This document shows positions 38,933-49,036 of a stretch of 64,000 nucleotides of DNA, in pieces. Source of the DNA: Polaribacter aquimarinus. Its GTDB lineage: Bacteria > Bacteroidota > Bacteroidia > Flavobacteriales > Flavobacteriaceae. The stretch lies in contig NZ_QFFG01000001.1 in NCBI RefSeq assembly GCF_003129485.1, positions 620,001 to 684,000 of the forward strand, given 5' to 3'. The stretch's first letter is position 1, and every line of letters starts with the position of its first letter. The notes under the pieces were generated by a model. The model was not told the origin of the DNA, made no database searches, and saw only the letters and a list, made by a program, of their open reading frames with translations. The position numbers and the translations under genes were made by a program.

Positions 38933-40126
38933 TTAATAAATTATACTATTATTCCTTTTTACTATTTTATTATTATACATGGCATCTAGAGCCATTTGAA
39001 CACAAACCGATGTCTTTGCACCAGAAGTTATGTTAGACAAAGGTGTTTTATTATCGATAATTGCTTGTTTAAAATCTACTAAGGCCTGCTTACTAGGATC
39101 TAAATGGGCAATATTTATATTATAACCTTTATCTTTATTCCACTGAGCTGTAGCTCCACTTACTCCATCTACTTCTCCCATCACTTTATTTTTCTTTCCT
39201 TCAGGATAAAACCATGCATTTTTAGTATCTATAACAATGGTTCCTTTATCTCCTAAAACCTTTATTTGATAGCCATCTTTTGCATTACTTGTTAAACAAG
39301 AAAATTTAGCTTTTACTCCATTTGAATAAGAATAAGTTAAATGTACATTATCATAAGTTTCTCTTCCATCTTTCCAATAATCTACACCTCCAACTCCCAT
39401 AACTTGTTTTGGCATTTCTCCTAACACCCAATTTACAAAATCTATTTGATGAGAACATAACTCTGCTGTTAAACCACCTGAATACTCTCTATACATCCTC
39501 CAATTGATTGCTTTTTCTAGTTTTGGATTTGGTACTTTTCTTCTCCAGTTTCCATGCCTGTTCCATTGACATTCAAAAGCTATAATATTTCCAATTTTTC
39601 CTTGTCGAATTAAATCTACAACATGAGTATATAGTCTTGAACTATGGTATTGATGCCCAGTCTGAAAAATAGAATTGGATTTTTTTGCTTTATGAATTAA
39701 TTCTTGAATTCCACTATATCCTTTGGCAAGAGTTTTTTCACAATACACATGTTTACCTGCATCTAGAGCATCAATAGCTATTTTAGAATGTAAATGAAAA
39801 GGAGTGGCCACAATTACAGCATCCACATCTTTGTTATCTAAAAGTGCTTTATAGTTTTGATATCCTTTAGATTTTGTGTTTGCTTTGGCTATACCTTTTT
39901 CTAATCGAAAAGGAATTACATCTGAAGAAGCCACTACTCTAATTCCATCAATATTATTAATTATTGATGTTAATCCTGTACCTCTTTGACCAGTTCCAAT
40001 AACACCAATATTAACTGTATCATTAGGACTAAAATTAAGTTTAGATATATTACCTAAAACAGAATTAGCACTTAAAATACCTGCTGAAGCAATACCTGCA
40101 TTTTTTATAAAAGTACGTCTTTTCAA
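38933..40126 (-). CDS. Tat-exported Gfo/Idh/MocA-family oxidoreductase
   Basis: This is a 397-residue protein. The N-terminus MKRRTFIKNAGI followed by a small-residue hydrophobic stretch is a twin-arginine signal, used to export cofactor-loaded enzymes. The NAD(P)-binding Rossmann motif is NIGVIGTGQRGTG, and the catalytic-lysine region YCEKTLA replaces the usual EKP with EKT. The substrate domain follows with LCSHQIDFVNWVLGEMP. Family members oxidise or reduce sugar hydroxyls and some cleave glycosides through a keto intermediate. Tight packing with a second such enzyme and a DUF1080 protein points to a glycoside-oxidation role (inference). Confidence 0.9.
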   Translation of the reverse strand: MKRRTFIKNAGIASAGILSANSVLGNISKLNFSPNDTVNIGVIGTGQRGTGLTSIINNIDGIRVVASSDVIPFRLEKGIAKANTKSKGYQNYKALLDNKDVDAVIVATPFHLHSKIAIDALDAGKHVYCEKTLAKGYSGIQELIHKAKKSNSIFQTGHQYHSSRLYTHVVDLIRQGKIGNIIAFECQWNRHGNWRRKVPNPKLEKAINWRMYREYSGGLTAELCSHQIDFVNWVLGEMPKQVMGVGGVDYWKDGRETYDNVHLTYSYSNGVKAKFSCLTSNAKDGYQIKVLGDKGTIVIDTKNAWFYPEGKKNKVMGEVDGVSGATAQWNKDKGYNINIAHLDPSKQALVDFKQAIIDNKTPLSNITSGAKTSVCVQMALDAMYNNKIVKRNNSIIY

Positions 40127-40129
40127 ATC

Positions 40130-41473
40130 TTATAATTTTGGTTCCCAACCTGGTTCATAAGTTCTAGACCATAGTTTCATGGCATCTCTATCAAAAATTC
40201 TACCAGAATTTTCATCAACATTAAATCCTTTATTAATTCTGTAAGAAATATTAGCATAATGCGTAAGCATTTGAGAAACTGCGCCCACTTCTATAGAAGA
40301 TGTTAATTTAGCTTTACCTCTAATTGCGTCAAAAAAGTTTGTTACGTGTCTTGTAGTTAAATTACCTCCTCCACCTAAGGCGAGTCCACCTTCTGAACCG
40401 CTAGATTTTTTTTCTCTAATTAGTTTTCCTTTTAGATCATATAATTCATAGCCATCTCTATCCACCATAACCAAACCTTTTGATCCATAAATGATAGTTC
40501 CTCTTCCACGTCCATATTTTTTATAAGCGTTTCTGCTATCTCCATCCCATTGAATAACTCTGTTATCTGCAAATGTAAAAGTTGCCTCCATTTGATCGTA
40601 CATCTCCCAACCGTCATCTTTAAATTGTCTTTTCCCCGCAATTACGTCTACATATTCAGGATACTTAACATCTAAAGCCCAACGTGCGATATCTAATTCA
40701 TGAGTTGCATTATTCCCCATTTCTGCAGTTCCAAAATCCCAACCATACCAATGCCAGTTGTAGTTCCACGTGTCATGAGTGTATTCTTTTCTGGGTGATG
40801 GTCCTTGAAAAAGATCCCAATCCAATCCTCCTGGAGGATTTGCTTTTACGGGTACAGGCACTTTTCCTCTTCTATTTGTATAAAAAGCTACGGCTTTGTA
40901 GACATCACCAATAGCTCCTTTATGAATATCTGTAATAATCTCTTGGCTTTCTAATGATGATCTTTGTTGATTACCCATTTGCACAATTTTATTGTATTTT
41001 TTTTGGGCAGCAACTACCAATTCATTTTCATAAGGATTATGGCTACATGGTTTTTCTAGATATACATGTTTTCCTGCTTGCATAGCCATAATTGCTCCTG
41101 GTGTATGCCAATGATCTGGAGTTGCCATAAAAATAGCATCGATTTTTTTATCATTTATGATATTTCTAATATCACTTTCTGATTTAATCTTATAATCAAT
41201 TTTTTTTCCAACTTTTATCTGAGCTTTTTCTAATTGACTTGGCATTACATCACATAAATACTTTAAGCGAACATTATTCTCTTTAGCCGCAATACCATCT
41301 ATAAACCCAGAATAACGACGACCTAAACCTTGTATAGCGAGATTTATCCTATCATTAGCACCAATAATATTTCTATAACTTTTTGCAGACATTGCATTTG
41401 CAGTCCCTACTAAACCAATTCCTGCAGCTGCTGTAGCTGTTTTTTTTATAAAGCTTCTTCTACTTGTTTTCAT
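40130..41473 (-). CDS. Tat-exported Gfo/Idh/MocA-family oxidoreductase, second paralogue
   Basis: This is a 447-residue protein beginning MKTSRRSFIKKTATAAAG, a clear twin-arginine signal. Rossmann motif LAIQGLGRRYSGF, EKP motif YLEKPCSHNP and NNATHELDIARWALDV in the substrate domain are typical. It is longer than the following paralogue and belongs to the secreted subgroup often next to DUF1080 genes. It overlaps the upstream DUF1080 gene by one base, implying coupled translation. Proposed role: C3 oxidation or reduction of a sugar in the periplasm, paired with the DUF1080 protein. The substrate is unknown. Confidence 0.9.
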   Translation of the reverse strand: MKTSRRSFIKKTATAAAGIGLVGTANAMSAKSYRNIIGANDRINLAIQGLGRRYSGFIDGIAAKENNVRLKYLCDVMPSQLEKAQIKVGKKIDYKIKSESDIRNIINDKKIDAIFMATPDHWHTPGAIMAMQAGKHVYLEKPCSHNPYENELVVAAQKKYNKIVQMGNQQRSSLESQEIITDIHKGAIGDVYKAVAFYTNRRGKVPVPVKANPPGGLDWDLFQGPSPRKEYTHDTWNYNWHWYGWDFGTAEMGNNATHELDIARWALDVKYPEYVDVIAGKRQFKDDGWEMYDQMEATFTFADNRVIQWDGDSRNAYKKYGRGRGTIIYGSKGLVMVDRDGYELYDLKGKLIREKKSSGSEGGLALGGGGNLTTRHVTNFFDAIRGKAKLTSSIEVGAVSQMLTHYANISYRINKGFNVDENSGRIFDRDAMKLWSRTYEPGWEPKL

Positions 41474-42861
41474 TATTTTTTCTTTTTGGATTTTGGAACT
41501 CTAATTTTAATATTTCTAAAAGATACTTTATCTCCATGATCTTGTAATAAAATTTGACCTTTCTCCAATAACCCAAAATTAGGCCATTTTGCATATTTAC
41601 TTTCAGATACCAGTTTTAAAAATGCTTTACTACCTCGTTCATATTCTAAAACTTTTACATCGTTAACCCAATGCTCTACATGGTTATTTATAGATTTTAT
41701 ATAAGCAGTATTCCATTCTCCTATCGGTTTTAAAGGCTTTATTGGATCTGCTTTAATCAAATCGTATAAAGAACACACCGTTCTGCTTCCTTCATGAGAG
41801 CCTCTTTTGGCATCTTCATGTAAAGCATCATCTAAAATTTGATATTCTAAACCTATAGACGACCCAGGACCTTTGTTAATTTCTGTATCTACGTAATACT
41901 TAATTCCACTGTTGGCACCTGCAGTTAGTTTAAAGTCTACTTGAAGCTCAAAATTACTATAATCTTTTGTGGTAACAATATCTCCACCTGCTGCAGATTC
42001 AGCCCCACCTGTTTCTGCTACAATTAATTCTCCATTTTCTATGGACCATCCTTGTTCTGGAAATTTATCTAATTTAGCACCCCTCCAACCTTTGGTTGTT
42101 TTACCATCCCAAAGTATTTTCCAACCCGTTCTTCTTTCTTGAAACGTTAAGTTGTTTTTTGTAACGATTGGTTTAAGAGGAGATTTTGTAGAATGTTTAG
42201 CAAGTTCTGAAGTTAAAATTTTAACATTTTTCCAAAAAATTTGCTTTCCAAGTTTTTCTTTGTGTTTTCCTATTCCATGAACTTGAAGTCCAATAAAACC
42301 GGATGCTGTTTTATCATCTATCAAATAAGCTGCTGGCACTCCATTTATCCAAGTTTTAATAGTATCTGCAATAGCTTCAACTCTATAATGATTCCATTCA
42401 TTTTGTTTAAAAGCATTTTGTGCTTCAAGGTTTTCTTTTAATGGGTTTAGCCATAATCTTCTTTTCTCATCATAAATCCCTCCACTCCAAGCTCTTTTTG
42501 AAGGATCTATCTCCACTTGGTATCCATGGACAATTCCATCTCTATAATACGGAAGTGAATTACTACGTATTTGAATACCAGAATTCATTTCTGGATCAAC
42601 TTTAAAATCAATTTCTAAAATAAAATCTTTATATATTTTATTCGTTGTTAAAAAAGTGTTTGGAGAATCGGCTACTGTTGTTCCAACAATAGTACCATTA
42701 TCATTCTTATAAATAGCTGTTCCTCCTTTTATATTCCAGCCCTCTAAACCTTCACTCTCGATTAAATTAATCCAAGGTATTTGTTCTTCTGTTTTTTTAC
42801 AGGAAGACAATACTAATACAATTAATAAAGTTTTAAATAAAATAAATCTTGTAGATTTCAT
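41473..42861 (-). CDS. double DUF1080 (3-keto-disaccharide hydrolase-type) lipoprotein
   Basis: This is a 462-residue protein with lipobox VLSSCKK. Two concanavalin-like DUF1080 domains in tandem: about 28-215 (GLEGWNIKGG ... GFIGLQVHG) and about 235-455 (WDGKTTKGWRGA ... ILLQDHGDKVSFRNIKIR). Family knowledge: Pfam labels this domain a 3-keto-disaccharide hydrolase, and members cleave 3-keto-glycosides made by neighbouring oxidoreductases. Gene order here, directly before two exported Gfo/Idh/MocA enzymes, fits that pathway. The two domains differ, so one may bind rather than cleave. The upstream hairpin at 42909-42947 separates it from the SusCD operon. Confidence 0.88.
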   Translation of the reverse strand: MKSTRFILFKTLLIVLVLSSCKKTEEQIPWINLIESEGLEGWNIKGGTAIYKNDNGTIVGTTVADSPNTFLTTNKIYKDFILEIDFKVDPEMNSGIQIRSNSLPYYRDGIVHGYQVEIDPSKRAWSGGIYDEKRRLWLNPLKENLEAQNAFKQNEWNHYRVEAIADTIKTWINGVPAAYLIDDKTASGFIGLQVHGIGKHKEKLGKQIFWKNVKILTSELAKHSTKSPLKPIVTKNNLTFQERRTGWKILWDGKTTKGWRGAKLDKFPEQGWSIENGELIVAETGGAESAAGGDIVTTKDYSNFELQVDFKLTAGANSGIKYYVDTEINKGPGSSIGLEYQILDDALHEDAKRGSHEGSRTVCSLYDLIKADPIKPLKPIGEWNTAYIKSINNHVEHWVNDVKVLEYERGSKAFLKLVSESKYAKWPNFGLLEKGQILLQDHGDKVSFRNIKIRVPKSKKKK

Positions 42862-42908
42862 AATTAATAGTGTGTTTTTATATGGTTTAAATTTAACAAT
42901 AATAAATC

Positions 42909-42947
42909 AAAAAGACCTTCATTAAATAAATAATGAAGGTCTTTTTT
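42909..42947 (-). terminator. strong intrinsic terminator after the SusCD operon
   Basis: A 15-base perfect stem (AAAAAGACCTTCATT / AATGAAGGTCTTTTT), extendable by one pair, sits around a short A/T loop. It lies 52 bases past the stop of the DUF1735-type gene. No operator module was found between it and the DUF1080 gene, so the keto-module may be expressed by read-through or its own weak promoter. Confidence 0.9.
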
Positions 42948-42998
42948 ATTAAATAATTTATAATCGAAGTTGTTTATTTAGAAATAAATATGTTTCAA

Positions 42999-44162
42999 TT
43001 ATTTTTTTGCTAAATCAATTACTAATTCCTCAAATTTAACATTTCTGTTTCTCATTACTAAAGTATCTTTTACAGTATGTGTTAAATCTAATGTTGTTAC
43101 AGTCGTTGAAATTAACCTCCCAAATACTCTTTCTTCAGTAGTTTCTACTTCTTGTTCTCTGTATTGGTAGTCTAAATAAATTACATTATGTTTTTTTCCT
43201 CCCCATTCAGCACCATCTTCTAAAAGCTTAGCAGTTCCTGATACAGTAGTAGTAGTACTATTTTTATCTGCATTTGCTAATACAGCTTCTCCGTTATCAT
43301 TAAAAGTCAATTCTAAAGTTAGTGTTTTATTAGTATTTAGACCTGGTCTTCTAACAATATTCGTATTAGTTACTTTATTCCTTCCGGCAGTTACAACCTC
43401 AGATAATTCATCTTCTACAATACTAGCTGATCGATAAACTGTAGTACCATCTACATTTTCTGTTTTTGTTTCTGTTGCTCCTGTTGCAGCTGTAGTTTTA
43501 ACCGATTGAATAGATCCCACAACCTTATCCTCGCCACGTCGTAAATGAATACCTGAATATTTATTTATAAATTTAATCCCATAAAGTGTGTAATCTTTTG
43601 GAGCTGTTGTCCAATCTTCTGCTTTAATTCTAATAGGGTTAGCAACTGCTGGAACACCTGTTAATAATGAATCTAGTCCTTCAAAAGTTGTAATTTTTAA
43701 AGGAATTGCATAATGCACCTCATTTTCTCCTGCAAATGCTAAAGGATCATCAAAAAAAGCATCATTAAGTTGTATTGGAATACGTCCTTTAGTAGAACCA
43801 GCTGGTATTGTAACTGGACTTGCTTGTTCTATAGTATAATAAGAAGATGGTAAAACCTTCACATTAACAGTATCTAATCCTAATGCTACTGCATCTATCA
43901 TTTGAGGAGCAACCTCAAAACTTACCTTTCTATCTGTTTTATTTTCATAAACTCCAGACATAATAAGTCCTATTTCAAATCTCCCTTTGTTATCGTTGTC
44001 GTTAAATCCTAAATCATACTTTCCTTGAATTAAGGTTCTTATAGGAGTTTGAAAAGGAAAATACACTGAAGTCGAGCCAAAGTCGTCAAATGAATTTTCT
44101 TGATTTTCGCAAGCCATAAAAGCTAGGGCAAAAGCGAATATTATTACTAATTTTATTTTCAT
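42999..44162 (-). CDS. DUF1735-type surface lipoprotein (SGBP-like)
   Basis: This is a 387-residue protein with lipobox AFMACEN. The N-terminal region (about 40-175) matches the DUF1735 (BT_3987-like) pattern: GLIMSGVYENKTDRKVSFEV, then VLPSSYYTIEQASPVTIPAG and GRIPIQLNDAFFDD. A beta-rich C-terminal half follows. Proteins of this type follow SusD in many Bacteroidota loci and bind glycan on the cell surface. It is last before a strong terminator, 39 bases after SusD. Specificity for ulvan oligomers is inferred from the locus. Confidence 0.85.
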   Translation of the reverse strand: MKIKLVIIFAFALAFMACENQENSFDDFGSTSVYFPFQTPIRTLIQGKYDLGFNDNDNKGRFEIGLIMSGVYENKTDRKVSFEVAPQMIDAVALGLDTVNVKVLPSSYYTIEQASPVTIPAGSTKGRIPIQLNDAFFDDPLAFAGENEVHYAIPLKITTFEGLDSLLTGVPAVANPIRIKAEDWTTAPKDYTLYGIKFINKYSGIHLRRGEDKVVGSIQSVKTTAATGATETKTENVDGTTVYRSASIVEDELSEVVTAGRNKVTNTNIVRRPGLNTNKTLTLELTFNDNGEAVLANADKNSTTTTVSGTAKLLEDGAEWGGKKHNVIYLDYQYREQEVETTEERVFGRLISTTVTTLDLTHTVKDTLVMRNRNVKFEELVIDLAKK

Positions 44163-44201
44163 TTTTAATGTTTTTTAATTTGTTTTAAATACAAAATTAT
44201 C

Positions 44202-45920
44202 TTACCATCCGTTATTTTGCTCCAGTTCAGAAAACTTTATCGTCTCAGCATTTGGAATTGGCATATAAGTAGCAAAAGGTTGATAGTTTCTAATTTCAAC
44301 AGATGGTAATTCTATATATTTATTTCCATCGAAAAAGTAACCTTTAGCTGTTTCATTTAATGACTTGCCCCAACGTCTAAGATCCCAGAATCTGTGTCCT
44401 TCAAAACTTAATTCTATTCTTCTTTCGTTTCTAATCAATTCTCTCATTGCATCTTTAGTTGTAATAGATGCTAAATAGTTATCTGGTTGTGTTATACCTG
44501 CTCTATTTCTAATTGCTGCAATAACATCGCGAGCAGAAATCCCATTAACTTGACTGTCTGGACCACCAATTTCATTAGCTGCTTCAGCTAAGATTAAAAA
44601 CAATTCTGTATATCTAAAATACACATTAGCATGTCTTTTTCCTGATGTTGTACCATCGCTATTGATTCTAACCTCTGGTTGTAATAATTTTTTAAGGTAA
44701 TATCCAGTAGTTGTAGAAAATTCAGGAATAGAATCTAATCTGTCAATTCCTCCACCGAGACCAGTATTAATAGTACCTCCACCAAAAGAAGCTCCGTTAA
44801 GAACTACATATTTCTCAAGTCTAGGATCTCTATTTGCATATGGTGCTTGTGGATCAAAACCATTAGCTTGAGTGGCTGGAGTACCATCACTCATAGGAAA
44901 TGCCATCACAAAATTGTGTGTTGGATTAATCTCTCCTGTACCGTTTACAGACGGTGGAAACATTCTTCTTTCATAAGTTACACTATTACCTCCTATAGTA
45001 CCACGCCATAACATCTCATCACCTTGCACATTACTATCTGATGTATAAAACTCAAGACCGTTTGGAGATAAACCTGCAACACCACCAATAGTATTTAAGA
45101 CATCAGCTGCAACATTTGCTGCTGTGTTATAATAACCTTGATCATTTAAAAAAGATGGGCTTGCTGCAAAAAGTGCCACACGTGCTTTTAAAGCTTTTGC
45201 TATTCTACCTGATAAACGTAAACTATTCTGTGCTCCATTAACTTTTCTATAAGAGTCTATATCTATCCCAGCATATTTGGCGTCAATATCAGCTGCACTG
45301 TTGGTATAATCGGTTGGTAACAATGCGATAGCTTCATCTAAGTCTTTTATAATAGCTTGAATAGTAGCTTCGAATGATAAACGAGGTACATTAAAATTAC
45401 CATCGGCTTCTATAAACTCTGTAAAGTAAGGTATACCTAACAATTCTCCAGAAGCATTTTTCCCTGCATGTGCTTGAAGTACATAAAAATGGTGTAATGC
45501 TCTTAAACCTAATGCCTCACCTTTTAAACGATCATAAAATAATTTATTGATATCATCTTGTCTTGACCAAACTATTTCACCTGCATTTATAATTTGCAAA
45601 AATCGGTTCATCCAAAACACTCTCTCATAACTATTCCAACGGGCAGCAGGATTAAATTGTGCATTTAACTCACCAAGAGCCATTCTCTTGTACCCATTAC
45701 TTAACTTATTATTTACTGCATCATCCGTTGCCGCTTCCGAAAATGAATATTGGCTTACTAAACCTGTATATCCATTTAACAATATTCCTTCAGCTCTTTC
45801 AGGAAAGACGCTAATATCATCAAATTCTAACCTGTTTTCATCAATTGGCTCAAAGGTATCACAGCCAATCATACCAGCAAAAACCAGCACAATTAATATA
45901 TTTTTTATTAAATTTTTCAT
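44202..45920 (-). CDS. SusD-family surface glycan-binding lipoprotein (pair 2)
   Basis: This is a 572-residue SusD-like protein with lipobox GMIGCDT. TPR-type helices and the conserved SusD C-terminal features are present: ELIRNERRIELSFEGHRFWDLRRWG, FRYTELFLILAEAANE and the ending MPIPNAETIKFSELEQNNGW. It forms the lid on the cognate SusC encoded 25 bases upstream and captures oligosaccharides at the outer membrane. Two complete SusCD pairs in one operon suggest uptake of two classes of ulvan fragment. Confidence 0.95.
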   Translation of the reverse strand: MKNLIKNILIVLVFAGMIGCDTFEPIDENRLEFDDISVFPERAEGILLNGYTGLVSQYSFSEAATDDAVNNKLSNGYKRMALGELNAQFNPAARWNSYERVFWMNRFLQIINAGEIVWSRQDDINKLFYDRLKGEALGLRALHHFYVLQAHAGKNASGELLGIPYFTEFIEADGNFNVPRLSFEATIQAIIKDLDEAIALLPTDYTNSAADIDAKYAGIDIDSYRKVNGAQNSLRLSGRIAKALKARVALFAASPSFLNDQGYYNTAANVAADVLNTIGGVAGLSPNGLEFYTSDSNVQGDEMLWRGTIGGNSVTYERRMFPPSVNGTGEINPTHNFVMAFPMSDGTPATQANGFDPQAPYANRDPRLEKYVVLNGASFGGGTINTGLGGGIDRLDSIPEFSTTTGYYLKKLLQPEVRINSDGTTSGKRHANVYFRYTELFLILAEAANEIGGPDSQVNGISARDVIAAIRNRAGITQPDNYLASITTKDAMRELIRNERRIELSFEGHRFWDLRRWGKSLNETAKGYFFDGNKYIELPSVEIRNYQPFATYMPIPNAETIKFSELEQNNGW

Positions 45921-45945
45921 TTTATTTATCTAATTTATAATTGAA

Positions 45946-48900
45946 TTAAAATGACACTCTCAAACCTAGAGTAAAAGCTCTAGATAAAGGATTAGAACCA
46001 ATTCTTAATTGACGAACATCTCTATTTTTAGAAATCTCGAATAAATTTGTACCAGAAATATTCATACTGAAATCTTCAACACCTAATTTCTTAATAAAAA
46101 CATCATCAAACTCATAGGTTAACTGAGCACGGTTAATATTAAAGAAACTATTGTCATAAATCCAAAATGTAGAAGCCCTAAAGTTATTTTGATTTGCATT
46201 AGTAGACAATCTAGGGAAGGTTGCTGTATTTGCTGTTGCAGGAGTCCATCTTCCTTTAACAACCTCAGAATACTTTACATTTCCATTTACAGCATAATAG
46301 TTGTTAAAACTACTGTTTAACTTATTACCAAAAGCTCCAGTTTGTCCAGTTCCAAGTACAAATAAATTAAATGATTTATACTTTATATTTAAGTTTACTC
46401 CGTAAGACCAAGGACTACTAGATTGACCAATAGCAATTCTATCGTCATTATCTATGATGTTATCCCCATTTTGATCTTTATATTTTAAATCTCCAGGTTG
46501 TACTTTTCCAAAATTAGGTACAGGTGCACCAGCTTTTAAAGTGTAGTTTCCAGTTGCATCAACATCAAAATCCGCTTCTTGATAAAATCCTTGATCAACT
46601 AAACCAAAAATTGTAGAAATCTCTCTTCCTTGTGTTTGTAAATAATCTTCAGTAAATACTTCAGATCTTCTAACTCTTTCGGTTTGACTATATAGTACGT
46701 TTGCACCTAAACTCACTGATACATCTCCATAAGTTTTATTATAATTAAGACCTAATTCGAAACCAGTGTATAAATTTTTATTAAAATTATCATATGGTCT
46801 AAAAGCGTTATAAAATGAAGGATATTGATCTACTAAAAACGTTATTTGTTTATCTAATTCTGATCTAAAATAATTAGCTTCAATCCAAAGTGAGTTCATT
46901 AAATAAGTTTCGAAACCTACATTTAAATCTATTCGTTCTTCAAACCCTAAATTAGGATTAGCACCTTGTGTGATATTTTGTCTTATGTTATTTCTTTGTC
47001 CATCTGCCCAAGTAAAATTGTTTCCATTAGTATAATTTTCATCATACAAATAATATCCATTAATACCAATATCAGATTTGATAATACCTCCAGATGCTTT
47101 TATTTTTAGGTAGTTCACAAAATCATTATCTTTTAAGAATGGCTCTTCACTTAAAACATAAGCTAAACCAACTGTTGGTGATAAACCTCCTCTGTTACCT
47201 TCTGCCAATTTAATAGAATTTGCATAAGCACCACTAAAGTCTACGTATAGTTTTTTCTTGTAATCATAAGATACTTGAAATCCTAAATGCGAATCTATAT
47301 CTCTTTGAATAACATTATTTCTATTCTCCGAATTATAAAATGCTAATAAAGTGGTATTTAAAGAATGATTTTCACCAATAGTTTTTTGATAATTTACCAA
47401 CCCATAAAAACCGAAACGAGATGTAAATCCATTTGTGCTCACATTTTCAGATAAGTCTTTAATATCCTCACCAAAAACACCAAGACTTGTTATGCTATTC
47501 CCCGTCCAATCTGGTTGATATGCTTTAAACTGATTATTAATGGTTAAATTATAAGAATCATAAAAGTCGAAACTCAAATATGTTTTAGCTGATAAACCTT
47601 TTGCAATTTTATCTAAATTAAAATTAATGCTATTGTTAAACTGTGTAGCACGTTCAACTGTATTTCTATATCCACCAGCAATAGCCAATGCCACAGGTGC
47701 ATTTGTACCGAACTCCTGAGTTGTACCTAAAAGCATCCCGTTAAATTGACGTGCAGACTGCAATTGTCCTGCTAAAACTGGATCACTTGTGTTAATCAAA
47801 TTTGCAGGGATAAATGGTGCATATGCATTTGGTCTTATCGTAGTAGCTGCACTTAACAAATTAGCTCTAGAAGCTCTAGTTGTTCTAATGATTGCAATAC
47901 CATCTAAACTACTTGTAATCCAATCATTAATTTTAAAATCTATATTACCTCTAATATTAAAACGGTCTGTTCCTGCATTAATATCTTCGTTAATATCAAC
48001 CCATGAACCTGAACGGTTCCAACCAACATTTACATAATATTGGTTCTTTTCATTACCTCCAGAAAATTCAGTAATTACATTTGTTGAAGTTATAAAAGGT
48101 TCTACAAATTGATTAGAATAATAATCAACATTAGGATATTTGATAGGGTTTACACCATTTCTAGTATTGCTTATCATTTCAGACGAAAAAGGCAATATAG
48201 GAGTTACTCCGGCTGCCGTATCATTAATGGTAGCTTCATTAAAAAGCTCCATATATTGAGCTGAACTTAAATAATTAGGCAAAGCTATAGGAGTACTAAA
48301 AGAAGAACGCACATTTACATTAACTTCTTTTCTATTTACTTTTCCACGTTTAGTATTAATTACAATAACTCCATTTCTTGCTTGACTACCATATAATGCA
48401 ACAGCATTTGCATCTTTAAGAACGGTTATCTGATCAACCTCTTCCATGTTTAGGATATTAGGATCACGACCAATTACACCATCAATAACAAAAATAGCAT
48501 TACCAATTCCTCTAATATTTTCAGAACCTCTTACCCCTAACATCAATCCGCTAATATAATTTCTAACAAATTGTGTATTGTCATAAGTTGAACGATCTCT
48601 TGTATTAATTGTTGAAGCCGAACCAACCATGTCACGACGATTTCTATTAGAAACCCCCATCTTTATTTCATCTTCTCTAGAAGCAAGAAAAGGTGATTTT
48701 ATCAAAGTAATATTTCCTGATAAATCTAAAACATTTACTATTTTAGACTCATAACCCTTCTTTTCAATGGTAATAGAGTCATCATCAAGTAATTTAATTT
48801 CAAATTGTCCATTTGCATTCGAAGATGTTTTATCTCCGTTAGGTGCATAAACACTAGCTCCACTTACAGGTTTACCTTGTTTATCAACCACAGTTGCTTT

Positions 48901-48999
48901 TATATTTAAACCTTTTTTTTGAGCCATTGTAACATTACAAAAGCAAAAAAACATTAAGCAGGCTAGAGTAAACACCCTATATATTTTATTTATCTTCAT
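45946..48999 (-). CDS. SusC-family TonB-dependent oligosaccharide transporter (pair 2)
   Basis: I set the start at the ATG giving MKINKIYRVFTLACL, a signal peptide ending TMAQ; the open frame extends 41 codons further but that part overlaps the SusD gene and has no leader. The result is about 1017 residues. Order: carboxypeptidase-regulatory-like domain (KATVVDKQGKPVSGASVYAP), plug with IRGIGNAIFVIDG and TVLKDANAVALYGSQARNGV, then the 22-strand barrel ending TLGLRVSF. The plug segment before VIDG is shorter than in the other SusC. The transporter imports oligosaccharides with SusD of the same pair. Confidence 0.95.
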   Translation of the reverse strand: MKINKIYRVFTLACLMFFCFCNVTMAQKKGLNIKATVVDKQGKPVSGASVYAPNGDKTSSNANGQFEIKLLDDDSITIEKKGYESKIVNVLDLSGNITLIKSPFLASREDEIKMGVSNRNRRDMVGSASTINTRDRSTYDNTQFVRNYISGLMLGVRGSENIRGIGNAIFVIDGVIGRDPNILNMEEVDQITVLKDANAVALYGSQARNGVIVINTKRGKVNRKEVNVNVRSSFSTPIALPNYLSSAQYMELFNEATINDTAAGVTPILPFSSEMISNTRNGVNPIKYPNVDYYSNQFVEPFITSTNVITEFSGGNEKNQYYVNVGWNRSGSWVDINEDINAGTDRFNIRGNIDFKINDWITSSLDGIAIIRTTRASRANLLSAATTIRPNAYAPFIPANLINTSDPVLAGQLQSARQFNGMLLGTTQEFGTNAPVALAIAGGYRNTVERATQFNNSINFNLDKIAKGLSAKTYLSFDFYDSYNLTINNQFKAYQPDWTGNSITSLGVFGEDIKDLSENVSTNGFTSRFGFYGLVNYQKTIGENHSLNTTLLAFYNSENRNNVIQRDIDSHLGFQVSYDYKKKLYVDFSGAYANSIKLAEGNRGGLSPTVGLAYVLSEEPFLKDNDFVNYLKIKASGGIIKSDIGINGYYLYDENYTNGNNFTWADGQRNNIRQNITQGANPNLGFEERIDLNVGFETYLMNSLWIEANYFRSELDKQITFLVDQYPSFYNAFRPYDNFNKNLYTGFELGLNYNKTYGDVSVSLGANVLYSQTERVRRSEVFTEDYLQTQGREISTIFGLVDQGFYQEADFDVDATGNYTLKAGAPVPNFGKVQPGDLKYKDQNGDNIIDNDDRIAIGQSSSPWSYGVNLNIKYKSFNLFVLGTGQTGAFGNKLNSSFNNYYAVNGNVKYSEVVKGRWTPATANTATFPRLSTNANQNNFRASTFWIYDNSFFNINRAQLTYEFDDVFIKKLGVEDFSMNISGTNLFEISKNRDVRQLRIGSNPLSRAFTLGLRVSF

Positions 49000-49036
49000 T
49001 TTTTCCTTTATATTAATTAAAACGAATTGCACAAGA

